From Moraxellaceae bacterium (GTDB lineage: Bacteria > Pseudomonadota > Gammaproteobacteria > Pseudomonadales > Moraxellaceae): a DNA stretch of 17,194 nt. Of this stretch, positions 6,986 to 14,348 are shown piece after piece; within the stretch, counting starts at the first letter, position 1, and each line of letters opens with the position of its first letter. The notes beneath the pieces were generated by a model. The model did no database searches. It was not told the origin of the DNA and saw only the letters and a list, made by a program, of their open reading frames with translations. The stretch covers positions 1 to 17,194 of the forward strand of contig JASLCO010000103.1 in assembly GCA_030146505.1 (NCBI GenBank), in the 5' to 3' direction. The position numbers and the translations under genes are program-made.

Positions 6986-7903
6986 ATGCCCGAAATCATC
7001 CTGCATCATTACCCCCTCTCTCCCTTTTCGGAAAAAATCCGCGCCATGCTGGGCTACGCCGGGCTTTCCTGGCAGTCCGTCATCACCCGGGAAATGCCGC
7101 CACGACCCGGCGTGGAGGCGCTGGCGGGGGGTTATCGCAAGATTCCGGTGGCACAGATCGGCGCCGATGTGTTCTGCGACAGCAAACGCATTGCCGAGGA
7201 AATCGCGGCGCTTTCCGGCAAGCCCGAACTGGCCCTGGAAAACTGCACTCCCGAAGCCCGGGAATGGGCCGCCCGTGTTGACCTGGAAATATTCTTTGCC
7301 TGCCTGATGGTGGGCGGCACGCGCAAGCTGGGCGCCAAGGTGCTGCGCAGCATGTCGCTGCGCGACATTGCCCGCTTTTTCTGGGACCGCGTGCAGATAG
7401 GCCGCACGGCCGCCGTGCGCAGCCCCGGGCCCCTGGCCGCCAGGGGGATCGTGCAGGCGCATCTGGCCGACATGGAAAACCGCCTGCAGGCGCAGGACTT
7501 CCTGTTCGGAGCAGCCCCCTGCCACGCTGATTTTTCTGCCTACCACAGCCTCTGGTTCATGCGTGACATGGGAGAGTCCGGTGCCGTCCGCCCCTTCCCG
7601 CGCGTGCTGGCCTGGATGGACCGCATCAAGGCCTTCGGCCATGGCCATGCCACGGAAATCAGCGCAGACGCGGCGCGGGACATTGCCGCCGCCCATGCCC
7701 CGCGCGCCATCGCGCCCGACCAGAAGCAGGATGCCCTCATCGGCCGGCACGTCAGCATCGCGCCGGATGACTACGCCCGCACCGCCACCAGCGGCACCTT
7801 GGTCGCGGCCTCGGCCCGGGGCTGGACACTGGCCCGAGAACAGGCGGGCCTGGCCGTGCATGTGCATTTCCCGCGTCAGGGTTTCGGCCTGAGGGAAGCA
7901 TGA
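6986..7903 (+). CDS. Glutathione S-transferase-like protein with C-terminal extension
   Basis: The N-terminal thioredoxin-fold domain (about 3-80) begins EIILHHYPLSPFSEKIRAML. Ser12 or Ser15 sits where GSTs hold the catalytic residue. RKIPVAQIG carries the cis-proline (Pro54), and CDSKRIAEEI (64-73) matches the glutathione-contacting DS motif. An alpha-helical C-terminal domain follows (about 90-215), including LFGAAPCHADFSAYHSLWF (173-191). Typical GSTs are 200-230 residues; this one has 305. The extra part (about 230-305) looks beta-rich and includes RHVSIAPDDYAR and VHVHFPRQGF. The family conjugates glutathione or reduces peroxides in the cytoplasm; the substrate is unknown. It is 123 bases after pgaD in the same direction and is closed by the terminator at 8025-8068. 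No functional link to PNAG is evident. Confidence 0.82.
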   Translation: MPEIILHHYPLSPFSEKIRAMLGYAGLSWQSVITREMPPRPGVEALAGGYRKIPVAQIGADVFCDSKRIAEEIAALSGKPELALENCTPEAREWAARVDLEIFFACLMVGGTRKLGAKVLRSMSLRDIARFFWDRVQIGRTAAVRSPGPLAARGIVQAHLADMENRLQAQDFLFGAAPCHADFSAYHSLWFMRDMGESGAVRPFPRVLAWMDRIKAFGHGHATEISADAARDIAAAHAPRAIAPDQKQDALIGRHVSIAPDDYARTATSGTLVAASARGWTLAREQAGLAVHVHFPRQGFGLREA

Positions 7904-8024
7904 ACAAAACACATCATGCCGCCCCGGGAAACGTGGCCAGGAAAACGTGAAACCGTAGCTGCGAATTCATTCGCACAAAGCCTGCCGGCCGGAGCCCGGC
8001 CTGCAGGAGCCGGGAAAGGAATTC

Positions 8025-8068
8025 CTGAAAAAGAAAACGGGGCCGTTGGGCCCCGTTTTCTTTTTCAG
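8025..8068. terminator. Strong bidirectional intrinsic terminator
   Basis: A perfect 20-bp inverted repeat (8025-8044 and 8049-8068) encloses a GTTG loop. It has a GGGGCC/GGCCCC core and A-rich/T-rich outer arms. It lies between the convergent GST-like gene and the FHA gene and should terminate both. Confidence 0.92.
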
Positions 8069-8090
8069 CACATCAGCGGCATCAGCGGCA

Positions 8091-9011
8091 TCAGCGCAGG
8101 ATGAAGAAGGCAGCGATGCCCGCCAGTACCACCAATGCAATCAGCACCATGGGGCCCAGCGGCGTGGCCTTGCCAGACGCCGGCTGCTGTACGGGAGCCG
8201 GTTTCGCGGCGGGGGCCGGCCTGGGAGCGGCAGCCACGGGGGCTGCCTGCGGAGCGGCGACCGGCGCCGGCTTGGGCGCTGCGGCCGGAGCCGGTGCGGC
8301 TGCAGCCGTGGCAGGCTTGGGCGCCACCACCGGACGGAACTGCGTCATGTCGGCTTCATCGAAGGATTCTTCCTGTTCGGCCGGGCCCACCACCTTGAAG
8401 GTCATGGCGTCGAACTTCACTTCATCGCCGTTTTTCAGCGCGGTTTCTTCGCTGCGCTTGCCGTTGACGAAGGAACCGTTGGAAGAACCCAGGTCCTTCA
8501 CCCAGAGCTTGCCGGAACGGATGGTGAGCTCGGCATGGCGGCGCGAGACATGCGAGCCGGCCACCACGATGTCGCAACCCGGATCACGGCCGATGATCTT
8601 GGTGCCATCAACGAGGAACATCTTGCCGGAAATGGTGCCGGTCATGGCCTTGAGCTGCCACTGCGGCAGGGCGGGCTTTTCCAGTTCACGCTTCACCGCC
8701 TCGGGCAGCGCGGGGGCCGGGCCCTTGGACGGGTCCACGATCTGCACGTCGACCTGGTAGAAGCGGATGACATCGCCGGCATTCACTTCGCGCTTGCCGG
8801 TGATCTTCTCGCCGTTGACGAAGGTGCCGTTGACGCTGCCGGAATCCCAGATGAAAAGCTTGCCGTCTTCCAGGCGCAGTTCGGCATGGAAAACACTCAC
8901 GCCCTCGTCGTTGATGACAACCTTGTTGCTCTTGTCACGGCCGATGGAAATGCGCTCGTCGACCAGCCAGATGGAAGGCTGACGGTTATCGATAAATTGC
9001 AGCTTCAACAT
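8091..9011 (-). CDS. Tail-anchored protein with two FHA domains
   Basis: The 306-residue product begins MLKLQFIDNRQPSIWLVDER (ATG 9009-9011, GGAAG nine bases upstream). FHA domains bind phosphothreonine. The first (about 1-92) shows ISIGRDKSNKVVI (21-33), SVFHAEL (39-45) and GSVNGTFVNG (58-67). The second (about 117-208) shows IIGRDPGCDIVV, SHVSRRHAEL (153-162) and GSSNGSFVNG (175-184), a textbook Gly-Arg/Ser-Arg-His/Asn-Gly set. An Ala/Pro-rich linker (about 228-284) leads to one C-terminal membrane helix (286-304) ending in Arg, so the FHA domains most likely face the cytoplasm. It follows gspN-gspC-gspD on the same strand, beyond a terminator. A role in regulating secretion or envelope assembly is inference. 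No kinase or phosphatase partner gene lies in the window. Confidence 0.9.
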   Translation of the reverse strand: MLKLQFIDNRQPSIWLVDERISIGRDKSNKVVINDEGVSVFHAELRLEDGKLFIWDSGSVNGTFVNGEKITGKREVNAGDVIRFYQVDVQIVDPSKGPAPALPEAVKRELEKPALPQWQLKAMTGTISGKMFLVDGTKIIGRDPGCDIVVAGSHVSRRHAELTIRSGKLWVKDLGSSNGSFVNGKRSEETALKNGDEVKFDAMTFKVVGPAEQEESFDEADMTQFRPVVAPKPATAAAAPAPAAAPKPAPVAAPQAAPVAAAPRPAPAAKPAPVQQPASGKATPLGPMVLIALVVLAGIAAFFILR

Positions 9012-9034
9012 GATGACGATCTTCCATTTGTCAC

Positions 9035-9067
9035 AAAAAAGGCCCGGCACATGCGCATGCACCGGGC
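9035..9067 (-). terminator. Intrinsic terminator between gspD and the FHA gene
   Basis: In leftward RNA, a GCCCGG...CCGGGC stem (9042-9067), extended by inner pairs with two G-U wobbles, is followed by six U residues (9035-9040). It lies in the 62-base gap after gspD and before the FHA start. There is no obvious room for a full promoter inside the gap, so FHA expression probably depends on partial read-through or on a promoter inside gspD. Confidence 0.75.
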
Positions 9068-9073
9068 AAGGAT

Positions 9074-11155
9074 TCAGGGAGCGGCAGGAGCCGCTTCTTC
9101 CGCCGGTGGCGGACTGGCCGGCCGCTGCGCCGGCTCCGGCGGCACTTCCGGTTTTTCCGCCGTGGGCTTGTAGCCCTGGTAGATCGCCTCCACGGTTTCC
9201 GGCAGGCGCGTGATCTTGCCGTTCTTGCTCACGCTCATGTCCAGGGTGCGTATGGAATCGTACTGGCGCTTGCTCATTTCCACCGCGCTGTTGCCATCAC
9301 GCAACAGCGTGGGCTGCAGGAAGACGAGCAGGTTCTGCTTGGTCTTCTTGTCGCTGGTGGCGCGGAAAAGATAACCGAGAAGGGGGATGTCGCCCAAGAG
9401 GGGCACCTTGCTGACCGTCTTGGTGTTGTCATCCTTGATCAGTCCGCCCAGCACGATGGTCTGGCCGTCATCCGCCAGCACCGTGGTCTTGATGGAACGC
9501 TTGCTGGTGATGAGGTCGGCGGAATTCACGCCCTGCACCGAGGGCAGCACGGCCGAGACTTCCTGCTCGATCTCCAGGCGCACGGTTCCACCCTCGCCGA
9601 TATGCGGAATCACCTTCAGCGTGATGCCCACGTCCTGTCGCTCTATGGTCTGGAAAGGATTGGTGGTGGTGGAGCTGGAACTGGTGGAACTGCCGGTGAT
9701 GAAGGGCACATTCTGGCCCACCACGATTTTCGCTTCCTGGTTGTCCAGCGTCATGATGCTCGGTGTGGACAGCAGGTTGGCATTGGTGACCGTGGACAGG
9801 GCCTGGATGAGCGCGCCGTAGAAAGTGCGGTCGCCGTTGGAGTTGGTACCGCTCTTGCCGATGGCGATGGCCGCACCGTCGCCGACGCCATTGGGCGGCA
9901 GCGTATCGGAAGCCACGGCGGCGGCAATGGTGGACAGGCTGGTGCCGGCAGTGGAGAAATTGATGAGGCCAACGCCATTTTTCGGATCGCCGGCCGCCCA
10001 TTGCACGCCGAGCTGCTGCGCGTTGTCGCCGGAGACTTCGACGATGGCGGCCTGGATCAGTACCTGCGAGCGGCGCTGGTCGAGCTGGTCGATGACGTTC
10101 ACCACTTCTTTCATCATGGCGGGGTCGGCACGCACCACGAGCGCATTCAGCGAATCATCGGCAATCAGGCTGACGCCGTTGCCGCTGACGGAAACCGGTG
10201 ATGACGACGAAGACGAAGTGCTGCTGCCGGAAGCATTGCCGAGCGCCGACGACATGCTGCTGCGCGAGCCCGGGCTGCCATCACCGGCGACGAGTCCGCG
10301 CAGGACTTCAGCCACCTGCTTGGCGGAAGCATGCTTGAGGCGGAATACCTTGACGCCGCCCAGGCGCTCGCTGGGCGTGTCGAGCGTGGCGACCAGTTCG
10401 CGCAGGCGCTGGCGACCGCTGGCATTGCCCTTGAGCAGGAGACGGTTGCTGCGCGCATCGGCCACCACGCGCACGCGATAGAACTGCTTGCTGTCCTTGT
10501 TGGCTGTCGCGCCGGATCCATTGATGCTGGTCAGCGATTCCAGCATGGACACCACATCGTCCACGCGCGTTTCCTTGAGTGGCAGCACTTCCACCTCATC
10601 GCCGTCGGTGCCGTCGAGCTGGCGGATGATGGAGGTGAGCATCTCGATATTGTTGGCGTGATCGGACACCACCAAGGCATTGGCCGAGGGAATGGCGGCC
10701 AGGTGCGCGAACTGCGGCATCATCGGGCGCAGCACCGGCACGAGATCGACCGCATTGGTGTTGTCCAGCGTGACGACGCGCGTCACCAGGGCATCGCCCT
10801 TCTGGCTGAAGTCCACATCCACCGGCACCGCCATCTGCTTGGCATTCACGTCCGGCACGATCTTCACGGCGCTGCCGGCCGGCACGGCGGCAAAATTGTT
10901 GACACTGAGCACGCCGAGGAAAAGCTCGTAAAGCTCGCTGGCCGTCAGCGACTTGCTGGAAATCACGGTGATGGTGCCCTTCACGCGCGGGTCCACCACG
11001 AAATTCTTGCCGGTGACCTCGGCCACTTCGCTGATGAGCGCCGTGATGTCGGCATCCTTGAGATTGACCTTCCAGGTCTTGGCTTTCGCGGCATGGGCCG
11101 GCAGGGACATCGCCAGCAAAAGGCACAGGGCCGCGCAGGAATGAGAAAGACGCAT
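9074..11155 (-). CDS. gspD: Type II secretion system secretin GspD
   Basis: GspD forms the outer-membrane channel of the type II secretion system. The 693-residue precursor starts at ATG 11153-11155, with a signal peptide (about 1-23, ending AHA). An in-frame TTG at 11174-11176 would add seven residues but spoils the signal. The N0 domain (about 26-100) is followed by repeated N1-N3 domains: PVLRPMMPQFAHLAAIPSANALVVSDHANNI in N1, VRVVADARSNRLLLKG in N2 and LIADDSLNALVVRADPAMMKEVVNVIDQLD in N3. N3 carries a Ser-rich loop (about 297-321). The secretin domain (about 365-620) contains VEVSGDNAQQLGVQW, STPSIMTLDNQEAKIVVGQNVPFITG, GITLKVIPHI and LGDIPLLGYLFR. The tail (666-693) is Pro/Glu/Ala-rich. 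It starts four bases after the gspC stop. Confidence 0.97.
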   Translation of the reverse strand: MRLSHSCAALCLLLAMSLPAHAAKAKTWKVNLKDADITALISEVAEVTGKNFVVDPRVKGTITVISSKSLTASELYELFLGVLSVNNFAAVPAGSAVKIVPDVNAKQMAVPVDVDFSQKGDALVTRVVTLDNTNAVDLVPVLRPMMPQFAHLAAIPSANALVVSDHANNIEMLTSIIRQLDGTDGDEVEVLPLKETRVDDVVSMLESLTSINGSGATANKDSKQFYRVRVVADARSNRLLLKGNASGRQRLRELVATLDTPSERLGGVKVFRLKHASAKQVAEVLRGLVAGDGSPGSRSSMSSALGNASGSSTSSSSSSPVSVSGNGVSLIADDSLNALVVRADPAMMKEVVNVIDQLDQRRSQVLIQAAIVEVSGDNAQQLGVQWAAGDPKNGVGLINFSTAGTSLSTIAAAVASDTLPPNGVGDGAAIAIGKSGTNSNGDRTFYGALIQALSTVTNANLLSTPSIMTLDNQEAKIVVGQNVPFITGSSTSSSSTTTNPFQTIERQDVGITLKVIPHIGEGGTVRLEIEQEVSAVLPSVQGVNSADLITSKRSIKTTVLADDGQTIVLGGLIKDDNTKTVSKVPLLGDIPLLGYLFRATSDKKTKQNLLVFLQPTLLRDGNSAVEMSKRQYDSIRTLDMSVSKNGKITRLPETVEAIYQGYKPTAEKPEVPPEPAQRPASPPPAEEAAPAAP

Positions 11156-11159
11156 CGTT

Positions 11160-11996
11160 TCAGAGTTTCCGTTCAAGAGTCACAGTCTGGCCGCCGCGCT
11201 GGATTTCCACCTTGACCCGGCCGCTGCCGCTTTGCAGTTCACCCAGCACATTGCGGTCGCGCCGGGGGTTGCCAAGGCGACGGCCGTTGATGCTGACAAT
11301 GTGGTCGCCCGGCTGCAGCCCGACAGCATTGCGCATGTATTCCGGCGAATCCGCCGTTACCTCGTAACCGTTTTCACCGGGCTTGAGCCCCATCTGCTGC
11401 ACGAATTCTTCCGGCGCCGTTGCCATGGCCTGCATGGCCTGGCCCAGCATGTCCCGCACGCTGTTGCCTGCCTGGCGGGGCGTGCCGGTGCTGGCCGCAT
11501 CGCCACCCAGCAGGCTGCTCTTTTCAAAACGCAGCACTTCCGCCGCGCCCTCGCCGCGACGGATGAGGATGCGGTCGTCATACACCTCGGCAAGCGTGGC
11601 GCCGCCCGGCAGGCTTTCGTTCACGCGATAGACCTTGGCCGGCGCCGAAGGATTGTTGCGTTCGGCGACGATGGCGCTGGACTTTGCCGCCTCGGCGTTC
11701 ACGAAAACACCGGTGAGGCGCAGTTGCAGGCTGGTGTCCGGCGCACTGGCAGCCTCGCCCTTCGCAGTCGCCAGGGGCGGCTGGCCGAACAGGTTGAGCG
11801 TGGCCAGGCGGCTCACGTCCACGGCCGGCGCCACGCGCCGCTGCACCGCCGGCGGTGCCGGCAGGCGCGCACTGTTGTGACCGCTGGCCAGCCAGACCAT
11901 GCCGGCCAGCACCCAGGCCATCCACACGGTGGCGACAAGGCGCAGCAGGCGTCCCGCCAGCGCTGCCATGGGCTCCATCGCCATCATGTCCGTCAT
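11160..11996 (-). CDS. gspC: Type II secretion system protein GspC
   Basis: GspC is a bitopic inner-membrane protein that links the assembly platform to the GspD N0 domain and helps select substrates. The 278-residue product has one membrane segment (about 13-37) and the homology region (about 61-160) beginning RLATLNLFGQPP, with LRLTGVFVN and AIVAE strands. A PDZ domain follows (about 197-275), with GLQPGDHIVSINGRRL (226-241). ATG 11994-11996 was chosen because GGAG and GCGGGG lie upstream; a TTG nine bases earlier and further ATGs inside are alternatives. It is followed directly by gspD. The gap of 154 bases to gspN upstream holds no recognisable promoter. Confidence 0.93.
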   Translation of the reverse strand: MTDMMAMEPMAALAGRLLRLVATVWMAWVLAGMVWLASGHNSARLPAPPAVQRRVAPAVDVSRLATLNLFGQPPLATAKGEAASAPDTSLQLRLTGVFVNAEAAKSSAIVAERNNPSAPAKVYRVNESLPGGATLAEVYDDRILIRRGEGAAEVLRFEKSSLLGGDAASTGTPRQAGNSVRDMLGQAMQAMATAPEEFVQQMGLKPGENGYEVTADSPEYMRNAVGLQPGDHIVSINGRRLGNPRRDRNVLGELQSGSGRVKVEIQRGGQTVTLERKL

Positions 11997-12150
11997 GCCC
12001 CGCAAATCTCCGACTCCCGCTGCGGCAGGATCATGCCACAGCCCTTCGTCCCGGCTGATGACGATTTCGGTATCACCAGCCTTTCAATCCGGAAAAAATG
12101 GCGCCCGGCACCGGCCGCCATGAATGTTTCAAAACAGGGCGTCAAAACGC

Positions 12151-12912
12151 TCACAGCTTCTGCCGCGCCGTCACCACCACGGCATCGGCATCGCCACCGC
12201 TGCTGCGATAACCCGGCGTATAGCGCAGCAGCCGCTCGCGCAGCTTCGCCTCCACCGTACCGTCCGGCTCCAGCCGCAGCAGAGCCAGGCCGAGATTGCC
12301 GTCCTCTTCGCTCAGCGCCAGCGCCAGCGTCTCGCCCTCGAGGCGCAAATCCACCACCAGCGCCGGCAGCGTGGCCGCCTGGCTCTGGCTGTCCAGGCGG
12401 TATTGCATGGCACCGCCGCCCCAGCGCAGGCGACCGCCTGCTGCCTGCCACGGCCCGTTGCCATGGCCGCGACGCGCCAGCGTGAGATTCTCTGCCTGTA
12501 CGCTGCCCGGCAGGCTCCAGCCCGGCGGCAGCAGGGCCCGCAGCAAGGACGAAGGCAACTCGCCACGAAGCTGGCTCACCGACCAGCTGCCGACACCCAG
12601 TTCCGCCTGCCCGGCCAGCGTGGTTTCACCACGCCCCTGCAAGGCCAGCGCCAGATGCCCGGTGAGCAGACGCGCCGGCTGCACCCGCCATTCCAGAAAA
12701 CCGGGCTGGCCACCCAGCAACAGGCCCGCCTGTCCCTGCCAGAGCGTGCCGCCCCAGGCCGCCACCTGCACCGGCAGGCCGGCCGGCACGGCTTTTTGCA
12801 GCAGGCTGGCCGGTGCGCGCACGACCAGCGCCACGAGCAGCGCCAGAAAGCCCAGCAGGAGATAAGGCGTGAGCGAAACGGCTTTTGCATCGGGCCGAAC
12901 AGCGTCGGTCAT
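12151..12912 (-). CDS. gspN: Type II secretion system protein GspN
   Basis: GspN is an accessory, non-universal type II secretion component found in some clusters. The 253-residue product has a short cytoplasmic start, one membrane helix (about 14-31, LTPYLLLGFLALLVALVV) and a periplasmic beta-rich region. GGTLWQGQAGLLLGG (54-68) and LEWRVQP (73-79) are characteristic of the family. The start is ATG 12910-12912 with GAGG five bases upstream. It is the first gene of the leftward gspN-gspC-gspD set and is divergent from the DUF481 gene. The C-terminus (YRSSGGDADAVVVTARQKL) is unremarkable. Family assignment is by motif and neighbours; sequence conservation in GspN is generally low. Confidence 0.88.
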   Translation of the reverse strand: MTDAVRPDAKAVSLTPYLLLGFLALLVALVVRAPASLLQKAVPAGLPVQVAAWGGTLWQGQAGLLLGGQPGFLEWRVQPARLLTGHLALALQGRGETTLAGQAELGVGSWSVSQLRGELPSSLLRALLPPGWSLPGSVQAENLTLARRGHGNGPWQAAGGRLRWGGGAMQYRLDSQSQAATLPALVVDLRLEGETLALALSEEDGNLGLALLRLEPDGTVEAKLRERLLRYTPGYRSSGGDADAVVVTARQKL

Positions 12913-13002
12913 CAGGGCCTCGGGGGAAAACGGGAGTGGAATCGGCGGCAGATGCGCTTGCGCAATGCTGTTTTTCTTGTGGGCAAGACCGCAAAAAAAA
13001 GC

Positions 13003-13030
13003 CTTGCCGCGCGCCGCGGTTCTTTATAAT
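13003..13030 (+). promoter_or_regulatory. Probable sigma-70 promoter for the DUF481 gene
   Basis: A perfect TATAAT at 13025-13030 has CTTGCC (13003-13008, spacing 16) or TTGCCG (13004-13009, spacing 15) as a -35 box. It lies 64 bases before the ATG at 13094. A GGCAAG/CTTGCC inverted repeat (12982-12987 and 13003-13008) overlaps the -35 and could be an operator, but it is short. Confidence 0.5.
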
Positions 13031-13093
13031 GCCAGCGCACTCAAAAGGCGAGCCCGGAAGCCGCCCCACCCTGACCGAAGAGAACTCCTGCCC

Positions 13094-13840
13094 ATGCGTC
13101 TGAACCGCTTTGTCCTTTGCCTTGCGCTGGCCCTGCCCGCTGCCAGTTTCGCCTACGAAAGCATCGAATCCGACACCATCAACACGCCGGCACAAGGCGC
13201 CAGCGGCAATATCCGCGGCGCCATCGACGGGCGCAGCGGCAATACCGACCGCGTGAACTACACCGTCGGCGGCCGCGTCGATTACCGCGCCCGCGAAACC
13301 GACATGTTCGCGCTGGTGGAAAGCAGCCGCGCCAAGGCGAACGACCAGGAAGTGGAAAACAGCAGCTGGGCACACCTGCATTTCCGCGATGAATTCCAGC
13401 GCGGCCTCGCTGTCGAAGCCTTTGTCGACGGCCAGAAGGATGATTTCCAGCTGCTGGATTCGCGTGTCCAGCTGGGTGGCGGCATGCGCTTCACGCTCAA
13501 TTACGAGCCCGGCGTGCGCGCCGTTTATGCCGGCATAGGCGCGCTCTACGAATGGGAAGACCAGGCCGGACTGGACGACGATTACTGGCGCCTCAACAGC
13601 TATTTCGCCTACAAGCGCCAGCTCAACGAGCAGGTGCGCGCCCTGTTCGACATCTATTACCAGCCCAGCCTCAGCCAGGGCCGCGACTATCTCATCAAGA
13701 CCGATCTCGGCGTGCTGGTGAAACTGGCCGAGCAACTGGACCTCAAGCTGGGTGTGCGCTACCAGTACGATGGCGACGCCCCTGCCGGCATCAAGTCCGG
13801 CGACACCAGCTACATCACGGCGCTGAACCTGCATTTCTGA
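13094..13840 (+). CDS. DUF481 family outer-membrane beta-barrel protein
   Basis: The 248-residue precursor starts MRLNRFVLCLALALPAASFA, a clear signal peptide (about 1-20). The rest consists of alternating amphipathic strands (VNYTVGGRVDYRARETDMFALVESSRAK, YWRLNSYFAYKRQLNEQVRALFDIYYQP). It ends in LNLHF with a C-terminal Phe, the usual barrel-assembly signal. DLKLGVRYQYDGDAPAGIKSGDTSYITALNLHF is the typical DUF481 C-terminus (YQYD...P...GIK..DTSY). Members are outer-membrane proteins of unclear role, some induced by salt or alkali. It is monocistronic: promoter at 13003-13030 and terminator at 13889-13920. It is too short and lacks TPR repeats, so it is not the missing PgaA. Confidence 0.88.
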   Translation: MRLNRFVLCLALALPAASFAYESIESDTINTPAQGASGNIRGAIDGRSGNTDRVNYTVGGRVDYRARETDMFALVESSRAKANDQEVENSSWAHLHFRDEFQRGLAVEAFVDGQKDDFQLLDSRVQLGGGMRFTLNYEPGVRAVYAGIGALYEWEDQAGLDDDYWRLNSYFAYKRQLNEQVRALFDIYYQPSLSQGRDYLIKTDLGVLVKLAEQLDLKLGVRYQYDGDAPAGIKSGDTSYITALNLHF

Positions 13841-13888
13841 GATACGGCGCACGCAGCAAAAGGCTGGGCTTTGATGTAGCACTCCAGG

Positions 13889-13920
13889 AAAAACGCCGCT
13901 CAATGAGCGGCGTTTTTTTT
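13889..13920 (+). terminator. Intrinsic terminator of the DUF481 gene
   Basis: The stem CGCCGCT/AGCGGCG with a CAATG loop is preceded by five A residues and followed by eight T residues (13913-13920). It lies 49 bases after the DUF481 stop. Confidence 0.92.
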
Positions 13921-13930
13921 GGAAGTCTCA

Positions 13931-14100
13931 TCTTAGATGCTGTTCACGATCTTCATTTTTCGTCGTCCCGGCGAAGGCCGGGACCCATAAAGCGGAGGAA
14001 AAAGCACGGCCGCATGGATCCCGGCCTTCGCCGGGACGACGTTTTCAAGATTTTGGGCTTATCAAAATCAACGAATCCAGAGATCGTGAACAGGCTCTTA
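13931..14100. repeat. MITE/REP-like element, well-preserved copy
   Basis: Nested inverted repeats are visible. The outer pair CTGTTCACGATCT (13939-13951) and its complement (14081-14093) surround an inner 27-bp pair (13961-13987 and 14015-14041, 26 of 27 matching). The inner arms read CGTCGTCCCGGCGAAGGCCG... and each has its own CCCGGC/GCCGGG palindrome. TCTTA occurs at both borders (13931-13935 and 14096-14100) and may be a short target duplication, but the outer arms do not align cleanly to it. The element carries no gene. Its inner motif is a dispersed repeat type common in GC-rich proteobacteria. Confidence 0.6.
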
Positions 14101-14140
14101 AAAAGGGACTGGCCTATGTAACTTCCTTGTTCCCTTGCAT

Positions 14141-14231
14141 CGCCGTTCCGGCGCTGGCCGGAGCCCATGATGCGGTGAAAGAAATCACCGTCGCAGGAAT
14201 CCCGGCCTGCCCCGGGACGACATTTTCAAGA
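14141..14231. repeat. Decayed second copy of the same repeat
   Basis: This stretch aligns along its whole length with 13961-14050. CGCCGTTCCGGCGCTGGCCG parallels CGTCGTCCCGGCGAAGGCCG, and the right end GGGACGACATTTTCAAGA parallels GGGACGACGTTTTCAAGA. Many substitutions have broken the internal inverted repeat. It lies in the same orientation about 90 bases downstream of the preserved copy. The rest of the gap (14232-14348) shows no gene. Confidence 0.55.
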
Positions 14232-14348
14232 CTCTCCTGGCGGATTCCCAAGACAGCTGTTCGAGGAACTTCAAACAGCCTCATCTTCCTCTCCCTGCGA
14301 AAGACAGGCGACCGCATATCCAAAACGACATCAGGCCCATGAATCGCA

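Noticed and set aside
8046..9173. 375-codon rightward open frame opposite the FHA gene
   Set aside because: Antisense shadow of two well-conserved FHA domains.
12020..12045. Sigma-54-like TGGCAT...CTGCC upstream of gspC on the minus strand
   Set aside because: The GG to GC spacing is one base short and the -12 element is poor, so it was not called.
10331..12485. Large rightward open frames (294 and 417 codons) antisense to gspD, gspC and gspN
   Set aside because: They lie opposite confidently identified genes and show His/Arg/Gly-rich shadow composition.
13094..13840. Candidate for the missing PgaA porin
   Set aside because: At 248 residues it is far too short, lacks TPR repeats and has the DUF481 signature.
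12626..13903. 425-codon leftward open frame opposite the DUF481 gene
   Set aside because: The DUF481 gene has a signal peptide, promoter, terminator and family C-terminus; the antisense frame has none of these.
13552..14121. Rightward open frame running into the repeat block (SSRRRPGPIK...MDPGLRRDDV)
   Set aside because: This is a repeat translation fused to an out-of-frame part of the DUF481 gene.
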